Origin: Apostichopus japonicus
Lineage: Eukaryota > Echinodermata > Holothuroidea > Aspidochirotida > Stichopodidae
Assembly (NCBI RefSeq): GCF_037975245.1
Contig: NC_092579.1
Location: 2,781,001 to 2,845,000 of the forward strand
Length of the DNA stretch: 64,000 nt
Reading direction: 5' to 3'
Part shown: positions 47,901-59,720 of the stretch, in pieces
Layout: each line of letters opens with the position of its first letter
How positions within the stretch are numbered: position 1 is the stretch's first letter
Notes under the pieces: generated by a model
Seen by the model: only the letters and a program-made list of their open reading frames with translations
The model's database searches: none
What the model was told of the DNA's origin: nothing
Position numbers and translations under genes: made by a program

Positions 47901-50900
47901 GTTTGACCCACAGAAATTCATTGAAAGTCACGGGCTTAGCCAGGATTTGCAAAGTTGTATGCACGACTATCTGAGCAGAGCGCCACCATCGGTTGGCGCG
48001 GAGCGTACTAGAAAATTTTTGGTTTTACAAACCCCTCAGATGGCCGTAAACGGCCCTCCCCGAGTGTTCATTTTACTTAAATGTAGTCAGTATAGGCTCC
48101 AAATTATAGCACGCTATAATCGCTAGAAGCTTTCAAATTTTACTCTCCACATTGTTCTCAGACATTGTTAAGGAACACACAAGATGACTGAATGTCCCAG
48201 TGAGGAAAATTTCCTCAAAAGGTTGTAATAAAAAACAGTTTAAGAATTTTGACCAAAGGTGACCATATTTGAATATCTAGCATACATTTTGGGGCCAATA
48301 CAGCATACCCTTTAACTGTTCAACTTTATAAGTGAATTAAAATTTAGTTGATCTCGAAAAATGGATTTTCATGATTTTTTTTTTCCATTTCATATTAGTT
48401 TAAATGTGTCTGACCATGAACTTTAAATATTATGCAGGCTGATGTTGACCTGGCGGTGAAAGCAGCCAATGAGGCATTCCGGCTTGGATCTCCATGGAGG
48501 ACGATGGATGCCTCTGAACGGGGAAACCTGTTGAACAGACTCGCAGACCTGATTGAGAGGGACAGAGCCTACCTCGCTGTAAGTTAAACCAGCTGAGTCT
48601 GTGACGCAATTGTCTGTAGAGCTTCCAACGCTGTCTTATTTCATTTACTGGAAGTTGTTTTAAAACTATACCAAGATTTTGATCCATGTTTAGAATACAT
48701 AAATTTACCATCTTGTGTATGAAACATTTGGTAATCTGTTAGCACATTGCAATGTCAAATTTTGGTCACAGTCTTTCAAGTCAAAGGTGGCAAGATTTCA
48801 AACTTTGGAAATTTTGGTGGCATGAAATCCAGAAGGAAAATATGATGAAATTCCTGTTCTGATCCCTTTGTTCTGTTCTGATCCCTTTGTTCTGTTCTGA
48901 TCCCATTGTTGTTGTGTCAACTTATATTCTAGATTCTTAGAAGTGAAACTATTGTTATTATGTTTAATCAGTTTGTAAAAGTGTTCTTATTTTATTGCTT
49001 TAAGTAGGTATTCAAATTACTGACCCATGCAATACCTTGCTGTACAGAACATATATGTGTACTGCAGTATGTGTTGTACTTTATTATAGCACCACCACTT
49101 GCATTCACACAGAGCATTTTTTTTGTAAATACGTTATATTAAACTTCTGCAACCGGTCGGCAATTTGTAGTGTCTAATGTCACAAAATTGCTAACTTCTC
49201 TAGATTTTCAGACTATATCTTGCTAGTAAGACACAAGCTAAGACTAAGGGCTATTCATTGGAAAGCAGATTATGAGAACCCTTTAATAAACTTAGTAACC
49301 CTTCATACAAGAAATGTAAAAGAAAATAAATAATTTTAAATAAAATTGTAAAACAAATTGTCAGTCCAAGAGGTGCTTAATTTGGAGAGTCCTGCAACTG
49401 CTCTTACTTGTTTATGGTTTAGCGTGTATATATTGTAATATAATCCCAGGTAGTTGAGTAATTGTAGCAGTACCAGCAAAAGTTATCTGTTAAACAGCAT
49501 AGTCTACTTTCATACTGTACGATATATATATCTGACTAGCTATGTCCGGTGCAGTATGCTCAATATCATATGGACAAATATGTTTGGTAATATTAGTGGA
49601 TTTCAGTGTGTATACATTGCACGTATCATTGGCAAGTTAAGATCAAAAGGCTAGATAATATTTTCATTATATAACAATAATGCATATATGTGTCTATCTA
49701 GGTTCTAAGATATGACCACACCTTTGAGGAAAACATAATGCTAAATATGTTTTTTTTTTGTAGGAGAGCTGCAAATATATTTCCTGTTATTCTTTTTTAA
49801 TAAACTTCCTGTAGGAAAAGAGCAAATATGTCGTATAAGTATGACTATCTTTCATCAGACAACTTGAGGTCTCTTTTCAACCACCTGCGGTCACTTTTCC
49901 ATCCATCAATTACTTCATAAAAGAGTTTTTGCAAATTTGAGATGACCTTCACTTGTTAATTTCTAGAATTTTGTCTGTTTTTGGCATTGTGAACTTTTTC
50001 TTACTATAATCTACATCCAAAGTATGTGTTATGATTGTGATCTGCAGTTGATATGAATGTTTCACCTAGTTCAAATTTGAGAATTCAAAGTGGTTCTAAT
50101 ACTCCAAGGGCGATCAACTTCATAGTGCGGATCAGACCCCGCAAATGTGATCGCGGATCTGAGGCCAGGAATACTATCACCCTCTCGGAGAGGTTCCTGG
50201 CCTCGGATCGGTTTGAGTCTTAAATGGCTGGTGCACTGTATTAATTTATAGCTACAGTTACAGAATTAGATACACCACACATTATCACACACATTATCAC
50301 AGTGATAGTTTGCAGTTTGCAATGCATACAGAAGAAAGAGCCCACTTTATGTAGGCATATTAGATCCTCCTGCAAGCAGGAACTCGCGAAGAAGCCTCAT
50401 TGGCTTATCAAAGCTGCAAGCTGACCGAAGTCAGTCTCTTACAATCATATTTAACGTCCATGATTATGAATTGTTAAATGTCAACAACTCTGTAACTGGA
50501 CGACTTACATTTATCTTTGGAGTTACTCGAATCGGGGACCTTATGATTGAAAGGCACCGGCGTTAACCACTGAGCTACAGTAACACTCCTAATTGATTTG
50601 TATAACAGTCATATGTCATGGTCTTCTTGCACTGGCATAAGTTATTAAATACTCTTTTAACTTTGACCCACCTCCTGTTCTCCATTGTGGACATGTCAGG
50701 GGTCAACTTGATTGCTTCCATAGGAAGAACAAGATCATGTTCGCTGATCAATTTGTTCTGAAATGTGAAGTTGTGAGCAAGGCATTGCTTCTAGGATCCT
50801 TTAATAGAAACATGCTTTTATTATTGCGTTTGTCCATGTGTTTGTGACATCAAAGCTTGATTTTCTAAATTCACTTTTATTTGGCCTTCCTGATTCGGCC

Positions 50901-53900
50901 ATCAAGAAACTCCAAAAGATCCAAAACACCGCTGCCCGTATTGTGAAAAGGAAAGGAAGAAAGTGCCGCACCACCCCACTTCTGAAGGAACTTCATTGGC
51001 TCCCTATCAGCTACAGAATCCAGTATCTTCTCACCTTCTGTGCTCATCATCTTGAACGGCCTGTGTACCTGTCACAACTTCTCTTGCCATATACTCCAAC
51101 TCGCACACTTCGATTGAAGAACTATGGTTACAGAAGCTTCCAATACTCTGGGTCTTATCTCTGGAACAAGTTACCAGATCACATTCGAACATGCTATAAA
51201 CTTTCTACTTTCAAAAGTCTACTTAAGACCCATTTTTTCACTTGTTCTTTTGTAAATTAATTTACTTTCTTTGTAAAGCGCTTTGAGCAGTAACTTTTGT
51301 TTACTGATTTGGCGCTATATAGGTCTCATTTATTATTATTATTATTGATCTCTCTCTTTGTTACTCCTAGAGTTTGGAGACTTTGGACAATGGGAAGCCA
51401 TATCAAGTTGCATTTGCAGCTGATCTGGCACTGACCATTCAACATTACAGGTTTGTTCAATTCTATGTCCTACTGTAACATCAGTTAAATTCCTTACCAA
51501 ATATCAAAGTACCTCTTTAAAAGTCTCCCTATTAAAGCAGTATATTTCATCACGTTTGTCACAACCGAGCGGTTCAGTACATAGGCATTGCTTGACCACA
51601 GGGGAGTGGTTCATTATGTAGGCTGTGGAGAGAATGAAAATGCAACTCATGCATGTTTGGTCACTAGTCATTTGGTGTCAGCCAAGGACACACTCTGTAA
51701 AGCCTTCTAAACACAAGTCTTGTAAACAGGACATCCCAAGATAGGTTACATCACATTGCTCATACTTTGCATGTGTCTTTCTTATAGTGAGTACAAGTTC
51801 TGCTTCTTTTGAGAAACAGAACTGTATTTCCTTCTGACATTTTGCATTATGCAAGAAGTGGTTGGCAAGTTTGAACTTTTCCTTCATTAATCTTTTGTGG
51901 CACTTTGTATTAGCAGGCTACTTTGTTTTTAGGAATCGTGCTTTGCGGTTTGTCATTGTAAATTCTTTGCATAGTACAGTATATAGTGAGCCTCAAGTAG
52001 CCAAGTGAACTACTTGCTTTTGTCTTTTAATCATTGTTACATCAAAGTTGGTAGGTGGAATGTAAGTCACAAATTTTCTCTACAGACCCAAAAGGCAGAA
52101 TGCATATGTGTCACTATGCATTGTGGAATGTACTGTTATTATAGAATTTGAGGTTCAGCAACATTGCTACGCTGTTTATGAATCATAACAACTTGGGCAT
52201 TTAAGCAGGAATTAATCATAGAGTGTTCTGCAATCATGTTTGCTCACTGATATGTGTTTAATCTTCAGGTACTATGCTGGCTGGGCAGATAAAATTCATG
52301 GGCAGACTATCCCTGCAGGTGAGAGGAAACTTTTGTTGACTTTCTTCATTGTTAACTTTGCCTTCTGTTGTAATATTTTTTGTAAAGGAAAAGAGTCTTT
52401 TACTCTAAGTTCTGCTTGATTTATTTACGGAATGGCTTTGCAGATAGGACCCAAAGTTAAACGTCAAAAGTGGAACATCTGTTGATTTGCTTCATACTAT
52501 TTCCTCAAAGATATGGATGACATTTCCTGGATCTTAGGTTACTGTTGTTCCAGTTGCAGGATTTCAAATTTTGTTGTCTTTAACTATTAGTTTACTGAAA
52601 GATACTACTGATCAAAAACATCCTCCCCCCCCCTCCCACCCGATTGCCTCCCCTCTACTTCTCAGTAAGTTAACCACGTTAACACAAAAATACCCAATTT
52701 AGAAACTCAAATCATGTTATCAATTTCTCTATGGGCAAAAGCCCTTTCCGATACGAACCACATACACAAGTAGTTAATGTTTCGACTATCTCTAGGGGAA
52801 AAGGAGAGGTTGGGGGCAGGGAGGGGGTGGGGATGGGTAGGGAATGACACATCAAGTGGAAGCAGTTGTCTGTAGTTATACTAATGACAAAAGAAGAGAA
52901 GTACACTTTACAAATATGGCCTCTTTAGACTACCTTTGAAGCTGATTGTACTCACTAAGTACATAGGGTGAGGAGCACTATGTTAATACTCATAAAGAAA
53001 ACATGGATTTTGATCACAAACAACCACTTGAAACACTAGGCATGTTACGCCACCTTTAATGAAAATTTTTCAAGCAGCTTTTTCAAAGGTTGTAAAGGTT
53101 TCTAAAGAACCCAACAAAGAAGTAAAAGATGATCCATGGGCTAAACCCAAACATTGTTGTTTCTGCAGTTCATATAGGCATCTGTTGTCATTTAATGTTA
53201 CCTTTGCAAGGTTGTTATTTTTAGTAGGTCCCACCTGGTTTACTGTGTTATGTATTAAACAAATATTGAATACCTATTGGTTCTTTGATCTGTTAGAATT
53301 TAAACTTCTAGCCATAAAACTGTGAGCACTTCATCGTAGAAACGAATAGATTTTCTAGTGGACCTAAAAGTTGAAATGGTTTTTACAAATCTGATTTTAT
53401 GTAAGCTGCCATAAAAAAGACAGATTCTTTTACTTTCTGAACTATTCTAGTGTTGTTTGATTGATTGTCTGTCAGCCATGCATACTAAAGCTGCCCTGGT
53501 AAATATGATTCATGCCCTAGGATAACAACTGTACTGTCTACTGTTAATAATGGAGTTATTATATCTTCATATGCTATGTATTATGCTGTAGATATAGGTC
53601 AGATTTTGTGAGGTACAGTATTTCCACAAACAGTTACTACCATTATGACACAAACAGTATGACCATATTACAATTGATGTGTCATTTCTTCATATGTTTT
53701 ATATAATAATATTACGGTTCACCTTCACCATATCTCAAGCGAGAGCAAAAGAATAGATCCCTGCTAATATACAGCCCACCAAAGATGATATGAGGGACAG
53801 AAAGGTTCTGGCAAAGTTCTGTTTGAAAAGTTCCGCCAGTTTCTGCATAGATATTTGATCATCGTGTCCTATGATGTAATAGAAAAGAAGGACTGGCATC

Positions 53901-56900
53901 CACTTTCTTCTTGGTACTTCTTGATTGCTCTGCCAAACTCACATCTTTCATCCTTGTGCTGTTGTTACCTTTCCACAGGGATTCCCCCCCCCTTCCTCCT
54001 CATGTACTTATTAATAATGGATTAAACAGATATTCAAAGTTGCTCCATGGTTGTTCATCGCCTGAGTTTGTGAGTTTTCTCACAGCTTTAGCTTAATGGT
54101 TTCATATAGAGATGTTATATCCCTGTTCTCATGCCTGTGTTAATATCATTTAATATCCTTCATGATACACATTAAAAATGATTTTTACACATCTATGAAA
54201 ATGAGAGAAGTTTGATAGAAAGATTAAATTTTATTCTGCCAGTTTAACATTTGATTTAGACAAATAAAGAAGGAAGCAGTATTGCAACAAGTCATTTCAA
54301 TTTAACACTACATAAAGGAGTCACATAGCAGTACTTTCCCTGACCTGGAGTTGGTTAATCAAATCGATTCCTGTATTACTGGCACTATTGGGTCAAATTT
54401 CATATATTCTCATTCATGTCTCTGCTTTTGAATCTCAATTCATAACTCGTCACCAGATGGGTGACAAGGGCTCTCAATTGTAGTTACAAATTGTCGTTCA
54501 GACCAGTTTACTTTTAGTATAAAAATTTATGGTCCAGTACCTCTTGTAAGTGCCAATCAGTGACAGCTAATTAGGCGCAGTCATCTACCCGGCTTAACGT
54601 TTCTAAAGAATCGGTCAAATTGTAGACTTTTATTATATTACCAACAATTATAGCAAAGCTAGTGGCTGTATAAGGTGATAATTGAAGGGCATTCAAACAA
54701 AGTTTATTTTGTTGAGGAATTTTTGTCATTGTGTCTTTCTCTTCCAACTTCAATGCTCTGACCACACAGGGTTAAAATTTCAGAATTTTAGCAGTCTCTA
54801 AAAAAAAAATTAAGCATTTTCATTTGTGGCGATTCCATATTAAAAGAGTCAAACTAATCAGTAGATGGCATTTAAAAGTTCAAGAGTGAGGTGATGGGGG
54901 GGGGGGTCAAGTAACTGACAACTGTTAAAAGCATTTTCGGAGTGGGGAGGGGGGAGGGGTGGGGGGGGTTTGGTTGCCCATGACCAAGAAGTTTACAAAA
55001 CCCCAAGAGGAGTATCACTTCATACATTCACAACTGCTCAATCTACTGCAGCCCACCAGGTAAGTATTTGTCAAATTGCATTGATCAAGGGGAAATTAAT
55101 CAGCCAGTTAATAATAATAATAATAATCAGTTTTTATATAGCGCGACTTACAATAAAGTCTGGCCACGCTGCAGTTATTAATAATAAGTCCACTAAAAAA
55201 ACTAAGAGTTTCATCACTCAGACAAATCTTACATATATTAGTATTAACCATGTTCTCAGCGAATTTGAAAATTTCCATAATTTTTAACGTGTTTGTTAAT
55301 GATTTTAAACTAAACTACTAGGCGAGCTACCGAACTGCATTGCTTTGGTATCTTAGTATCTAAGCATTGCAAGAGTACCAAGAAGCACAAGTGCAAGTAG
55401 CAGAACTGCTGTAAATCACATTGTTGTTTGTAATGTTTGACAATAGAAGAAGGAACAGAGATAAAGGAGGGAAGGGGAAAGGTACTTTAATGTTTCACCT
55501 AGATAAGGATAATAAACAGAGATATATATATCTGTGTTTCTTCACTTTTAGTTTTGTCAGTTGTCACTTTGTTAAAGTTATGTGCATATTTGTAGCTTTC
55601 ATGCCACTAAAATGAATGCTGAAAGTTTTTACGGGGGCGTTTGGCCCCTTCATGCCCGGCCAGGTGCTTTCCCCTTGTAACCCCAGAGGGGAGTGACCCC
55701 CTGATGATTTAGCCAATATCGCTGGCATGAACACTGTTAGCAAGTATTAACTAATAACTAGATCTATGGTAGTTGCATAATAGTCTATATATCTGCTGAC
55801 TCATGGTGTGAATTTCTCTAAAGGAAGTTATTCATCCATATATCGCAGTCTCTGTAGAATGCATAGGTCAGCATAACTTACAGTAATATACAGTGAATCA
55901 ATAACTACACTAGTGCATGCATGTATGAGCACTAGTGTTGCATTCTTCAAGTGTACAGTATCCTTCACTAATACAGTGGTCTCTTTTAACAAATTACCAT
56001 GGAATTTGTTATCCATATTCATGAGTTACATTTAAATATGCATTGTAATGAGTAACATCTTTGTTGATCTGGACATAATGTGTAGTTTGATAATCTTTAC
56101 AATTCCTTAAATCATTATTGCTACTATCACAGTGCAAAGCCTAATTGTAAGGATTCATCCCATAGAAAACAAATTTTCCTGAACAAAATTACCATGCTTC
56201 CTTCGCATACTGTTTATCCTTCAAAAAGAATAACATTTTCCTATGAATTTGTGGTCAGTAAAATGGGGGAGTTGCTACAAGAGCTCTCTGAACCCATTAA
56301 CAAACAGACACAGCTGTATCTGGGTATCCTTTAGTTTAAAGGCATTGAAGACTCGCCCCAAACCGTGTGCTGTGCTCTGAAAAAGTTAACTTTCCGTTGC
56401 TTACAGGTGAAGATTTTTTCTTGTCGCTACAAAATGCAGACAGTAATGAAACGTGATACCTTGTTATCTTTTATCTAAACCTGAGATGTCCATGGCTGCT
56501 ATGTATACTGTGTTGTGGGTATTGACCGTAGCTGTATGTACTGACTGTACACTAGTGTCTAATTACCGACGGTAGCAAGCTGTGTGTGTATTTTCTGGGA
56601 TCGATGGTGGTGTCTAAAACCTCTGTTACACCTCATTCGAAACAAGGTCAGATTACCGGCGTGAGGCGTTTCTTTGTGCGCGAGTCTTCACACCCTTTAA
56701 TTGAAACCAGTAAACATCCCAAACAAGCTTCAGCAGGCAGAGAAAAGTACTACATGGTCACATTGCATCTAGCTGGTTAGGAGTTATTTTAAAGTCATTC
56801 GTGAAACACTTTTTTGCCTTTTCCCAAAGATTGAAATTATCATAATTGGACTGCTTGGTTTACTATTGGAAACGTATGAAACTTGACTATAATCCTTATT

Positions 56901-57295
56901 ATTAGTAAAGTAATGTAGTTTTGTATTGTTATCGGATTTTAGCATAAAAAATGTAGAAAAAGTGATCAAAATCAATGTGAAAACCATTGAACAAATTCTC
57001 TTTCTCTAAGTAGTCATAGCACACATACATCAAAGCTGTACTTAATATACAGTAGTATATCTTCAATATATATGTAGTATTTCTTATTACTGTGTACTGA
57101 TATTACATTTTCAATTTTCTACAAGTAATTTTAATGTTCAGTTCCAATTCCTTCTTGACACTGAGCAGATTGTGACTGGTTGCTACATTTTCTTGTAACT
57201 CTCAGTCAATTTATTCATTTCCTTTTTGCACAGATGGTAACAATTTCGCCTACACTAGACAGGAACCAGTCGGAGTTTGTGGACAAATAATACCA
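44793..57295 (+). CDS. Mitochondrial aldehyde dehydrogenase (ALDH2/ALDH1B1-like), first six exons
   Basis: ALDH2-type enzymes oxidise aldehydes such as acetaldehyde to acids with NAD+ in the mitochondrial matrix. Exons: 44793-44915, 47331-47435, 48438-48578, 51371-51450, 52269-52318 and 57234-57295. They join in frame to 187 codons. The first ~27 residues are basic and hydroxylated with no acidic residue ([18 protein letters not shown]), typical of a mitochondrial presequence. [31 protein letters not shown] and [12 protein letters not shown]-like [14 protein letters not shown] are ALDH1/2 signatures. The rest, with the catalytic Cys and Glu, lies beyond the window. A DIRS element occupies the next intron. 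Confidence 0.93.
45281..45469 (+). repeat. Minisatellite, 16-bp unit GACGTCTCTATGTTCC, about 12 copies
   Basis: Almost perfect tandem copies in ALDH intron 1, with substitutions only in the first few units and the last. Each unit carries an AatII-like palindrome GACGTC. Three overlapping ORFs are open because 16 bp cycles through all frames without a stop. Confidence 0.95.
45580..46175 (+). repeat. Two diverged direct copies of a ~200-bp block, offset about 396 bp
   Basis: TTAATTTTCAGACATTTA, AATAACTCCCAGT.CCAAGG, GACAAGTTGCAAATGGT and GTCATGTGATCCGAG occur first from about 45605 and again from about 46001. The interval between carries TGACCTTTG-type words, as in the dispersed repeat of TOM1 intron 10. 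Confidence 0.75.
46735..47260 (-). mobile_element. 5'-truncated non-LTR retrotransposon (LINE), 3' end
   Basis: The minus-strand frame 47234-46911 resembles the C-terminal tail of LINE reverse transcriptases: [18 protein letters not shown], then H-x-TRN, TWRSL and FRKTLK. It is followed by a 3' UTR that ends A-rich near 46740. The upstream polymerase core is absent. The clade was not determined (CR1/Jockey-like group). Confidence 0.7.
47331..47435 (+). CDS. ALDH exon 2
   Basis: Acceptor TGATAG, donor GTTAGA (GT but off consensus). It encodes [20 protein letters not shown] and EVAEADK, the N-terminal ALDH signature. A minus-strand LINE fragment ends about 100 bases upstream. Confidence 0.94.
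47935..48075 (-). mobile_element. Fragment of the hAT-like MITE family
   Basis: It starts GGGCTTAGCCAGGATTTGCA and includes GCGCCACCATCGGTTGGCGC GGAGCGTAC in the same order as the 43219 copy. No right end or target duplication found. Confidence 0.55.
48438..48578 (+). CDS. ALDH exon 3
   Basis: Acceptor ATGCAG, donor GTAAGT, 141 bp, phase 0. It encodes [34 protein letters not shown] and [10 protein letters not shown], as in ALDH1/2. Confidence 0.95.
48579..50335 (+). other. ALDH intron 3, left part
   Basis: No exon recognised. A triplicated 17-bp CTGATCCCTTTGTTCTG run lies near 48858-48903. A 54-base imperfect hairpin is at 50156-50209. Confidence 0.55.
50156..50209. repeat. Imperfect hairpin with GAGGCCAGGAA arms
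   Basis: GATCTGAGGCCAGGAA (50156-50171) pairs with TTCCTGGCCTCGGATC (50194-50209) with one mismatch. The loop itself holds a small CTCTCGGAGAG palindrome. It could be a compact foldback repeat or a small structured RNA; nothing in context decides. Confidence 0.6.
50338..50590 (-). mobile_element. tRNA-derived SINE
   Basis: Read on the minus strand from about 50587, it starts like a tRNA: TAGCTCAGTGGTTAACG (A box) then GGTCCCCGATTCGAGTAAC (B box). An unpaired anticodon stem argues against a true tRNA. The body includes GACTGACTTCGGTCAGCTT, a stem-loop, and CAAGCAGGAACTCGCGAAGA in the plus orientation. Family not identified. Confidence 0.7.
50828..51345 (+). mobile_element. 5'-truncated LINE (CR1/L2-like) with 3' UTR and TTA tail
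   Basis: The frame 50838-51260 reads [39 protein letters not shown] and WNKLPDHIR, the C-terminal tail of CR1/L2-type reverse transcriptases. The stop is followed by AAGCGCTTTGAG and GGCGCTATATAGG, then (ATT)n, the usual 3' end of such elements. It ends about 25 bases before ALDH exon 4. Confidence 0.85.
51371..51450 (+). CDS. ALDH exon 4
   Basis: Acceptor CCTAG, donor GTTTGT. It encodes [20 protein letters not shown] and a split Arg codon completed by exon 5. Confidence 0.93.
52269..52318 (+). CDS. ALDH exon 5
   Basis: 50 bp. Acceptor TTCAG, donor GTGAGA. It encodes [16 protein letters not shown], a core ALDH1/2 motif. Confidence 0.95.
52319..57233 (+). other. ALDH intron 5 (4.9 kb)
   Basis: No exon recognised. 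It holds C/T-rich runs near 52621 and 53988, a G-rich tract near 54895-54970, a LINE/SINE tail at 55105-55190, and otherwise AT-rich sequence. ORFs up to 105 codons show no domain. Confidence 0.6.
55105..55190 (-). repeat. LINE or SINE 3' tail, (ATT)n with GCGCTATATAAA
   Basis: On the minus strand it reads GCGCTATATAAAAACTGATT followed by (ATT)n. This is the same tail type as the plus-strand LINE at 51290-51345, so it is probably a short truncated insertion. Confidence 0.7.
57234..57295 (+). CDS. ALDH exon 6, last in window
   Basis: Acceptor GCACAG, donor GTAAGT. It encodes [20 protein letters not shown] and P, the beginning of the nucleotide-binding core. It ends in phase 0. Confidence 0.94.
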
Positions 57296-58070
57296 GTAAG
57301 TAAAGTTAGACTTCTAGAGATACTTCTGCTCTTTATACCAGCAATTAATAAAACAATTGTACACAATGGGTAAAAATGTGCTTAAAACTATATAATTATA
57401 TGAGGTAGGAAATAGAATTGTTTGATTACTCCTTCACCAATTTCTTGTATATATGATAGATGAAGGTTGTCCTGGCTTTGTTCAGTGAAAAGAATTTATT
57501 TATGTGTGGATTGCAATATTGTGGACAGCATATCAGTATTGTGGATTGCAGTATTGTGGACAGCTTATTGTGGACAGCATATCTTGCCTACTCAAAGAGA
57601 TGAAATGCTAGTTACAATGATAACATTTCAGTGGCAATTAGTCAAGGTTGTTAGGTTGTCTGTCACAAACAGGATCATAAAAACTATGTCTGTAGATCAC
57701 TGTTATAGCCTAACTGACATTTAGCACTACGAGCAAAGGGCAGAGTTCTAAATGCCACTAGGCTCCCTATTGAACTCAAGAATAAGTTCCCCTTTGTAAT
57801 TTTCACCTCTAGCCGCCATTCACACGCAAAGACGGATAGCTATGAGTATAAAGAGCATGGGGTGTGCAGGGTGGTCTAGCTGGGAGGTGGAGGGTGCTCT
57901 AATTGTAAACAATTTAAACATTCCAGGGATGTTTCTGAGCACTATGAAGTGCTTTCTGTCAGACTATTCCTACTTCAAATGCGTGCCACATAATGAGTGT
58001 TTGTATGAATCACAAGTTGATATTTTGCTGTATGAATGTATTTTGTGGCTGAGAGAATATATATGCCTTT
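57296..58070 (+). other. ALDH intron 6, flank of the DIRS insertion
   Basis: No exon recognised. ATTGTGGA(T/C)AGCATATC-type words repeat locally at 57505-57590. The intron is then entered by the DIRS element at about 58071. Confidence 0.6.
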
Positions 58071-58116
58071 ATTTACTTCGCTCCTCGCTTACCTGTCTCG
58101 CCACAACCTTAGCACC
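58071..58116 (+). repeat. DIRS left inverted terminal repeat
   Basis: 46 bases beginning ATTTACTTCGCTCCTCGC are a perfect reverse complement of 63903-63948. Similarity stops exactly at 58071, so the element edge lies here, possibly including the preceding TTT. Confidence 0.9.
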
Positions 58117-58811
58117 CTCATTCTACCGCGCCTAGAATGTCCTGGTAACCTTTTAACACTGTGCACCCTCTGTGACCCGGCTTCACGGGTCACTGCCCAT
58201 CCTTCTCATTCTACCAACCAAAGCGTCTACATCGTTATTTTCGAGCGGATATTATTCCATCGATTTCTGTCCAATTTTGGTTCCTAGAATCGGAATTTTT
58301 TTCCACCTACTGTTTGCTGAAGCATTCTAACCGTTGCAGCCCGATAAGTATCCTTTTCCTATTCTTGGGAGGTTTTTTAGGGCTGGTTTTTGTTAGCGGC
58401 GCTCGCGCCGTTTTTTTCTGTGCAGAAAACTTGCGTGGGTAGCAGTTCTGCGATTTGTTTACCGTAGTTACGCTAGTTCCCGCCTTTTTAGGCTACACAC
58501 GCTATCACGCCTTTCCCTCACCCACTGTTTAGTTGTTCAATTTTGTTGTTCACTTTAATTCTCCTGCCTTCATTATTCGTTTTTTTCGTTAATTCGTTGT
58601 CTTCTCTCCTCCCTGCCCTTGCTAGTTAGTTAGACTTTTGTGGGTCGGCTTAGGCCTAATTGTTACCATTGTAAGCCGCGGGCCTCTAGCCGAGGCACGG
58701 TGTTAAGCCTAGTGTGTTTTCCCACAGATCTTATTGCTTCTCTCCCCCTTTTTAGCTTCCCTCTCCTATCGTTTTGTTAGATTCTTCTTCCTTAACCGGG
58801 GTTTTTCAGTC
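58117..58811 (+). other. DIRS 5' leader
   Basis: No stable ORF from an ATG. The sequence is T-rich (TTTTTTCGTTAATTCG and similar). It lies between the left terminus and the first gag-like ATG and may hold the element's promoter. Confidence 0.5.
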
Positions 58812-59720
58812 ATGTCCAGAAGCCAGTTGAAGTGCGTTAACTGCTCTAGGTTCCGGCCAGGGAGGGCCTGGGATGAGCACGATCTCTGTCCCAAGTGCCG
58901 TACGTGCACGAGGAGGGACCCCTGCCTAGTGTGTATCAACTTCACCCCCAACCAATGGCTAGACATTGATACCTGGCTAGCAGGCCAGAGAAGCAAACTT
59001 CAGGATAAACTCGACCTGCTCCCCAACCCCAGTGGGTCCCGAACAACGGGAGACCGAGCACAGTTAGGAGAGGAAGAAGAAGGAGAGGTGTTGGAGAGGG
59101 GCCCAGTAGGGGCCGAGGAAGAAGGAGAGAAAGGGAAAGAGAGAGAAAGAGAAGGAGAGAGAGAAAGAGAAAGAGAGAAAGAGAGAGAGAAAATGCCTCC
59201 CACGGTCCCGGCGACGTCCGGATCAGTCATGACCAAGGGGAAAGGCAAAGACAAGGGCAAGGCTCCGGCCAAGAGAAAAGTGCCCAAGAAAAAGTCCGGC
59301 CTCGCCGGCACCGAGAAGGCTTCCCAATCTGGGTCGCAGAGAAATAACCCGCCGGAGAGGCAGGTGCCACGGGCACCGACAAGCCCAACTCGAGCTCCTT
59401 CCGGGGCGCACAGCAGAGAGCCAGAGGCCGGAGGATCGCTGTCCAACCAGAGCCGGTCCCGGAGCGGGGCCGAGAACCACAGCCATCACGATCCCCAGCT
59501 GGGATCCCCGACCGAGAGAGCAGAGGAAGGAATCCCTCACGCAACCCGGCCAGACGGGACCGCACCCGATCACGGTCCCGATCCCCCAGACGAGGTACCA
59601 GGAGGGGATGGTCGCCAGCATCAGACCAGTCTTCCGACTCCTCCGATGATGGATACCGTAGGGCTAAGAGGAGGTATCGACCACACAAACAGCGTCACGA
59701 GGAAGAGCCCTCGTGGCTAG
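58812..59720 (+). CDS. DIRS ORF1 (gag-like), N-terminal part with Cys motifs
   Basis: The ATG at 58812 is preferred over the non-ATG start further upstream, because the protein then opens MSRSQLKCVNCSRFRPGR. Cys pairs CVNC, CPKC, CTRRDPC and CVNC-like CLVC suggest zinc binding near the N terminus. A run of Glu/Arg/Lys (EREREG) is coded by a GAGA-rich stretch at 59105-59190, followed by a Lys/Pro-rich region. After about residue 180 this frame probably leaves the original one, since the better continuation is in another frame from 59348 on. Its function would be nucleic acid packaging, by analogy. Confidence 0.7.
   Translation: MSRSQLKCVNCSRFRPGRAWDEHDLCPKCRTCTRRDPCLVCINFTPNQWLDIDTWLAGQRSKLQDKLDLLPNPSGSRTTGDRAQLGEEEEGEVLERGPVGAEEEGEKGKEREREGEREREREKEREKMPPTVPATSGSVMTKGKGKDKGKAPAKRKVPKKKSGLAGTEKASQSGSQRNNPPERQVPRAPTSPTRAPSGAHSREPEAGGSLSNQSRSRSGAENHSHHDPQLGSPTERAEEGIPHATRPDGTAPDHGPDPPDEVPGGDGRQHQTSLPTPPMMDTVGLRGGIDHTNSVTRKSPRG

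Noticed and set aside
50520-50587. Possible tRNA gene
   Set aside because: A and B boxes are present, but the acceptor and anticodon stems do not pair well and a SINE body follows.
54970-55287. 105-codon ORF in ALDH intron 5
   Set aside because: It starts at a non-ATG codon and passes through an (AAT)n LINE tail; no domain.
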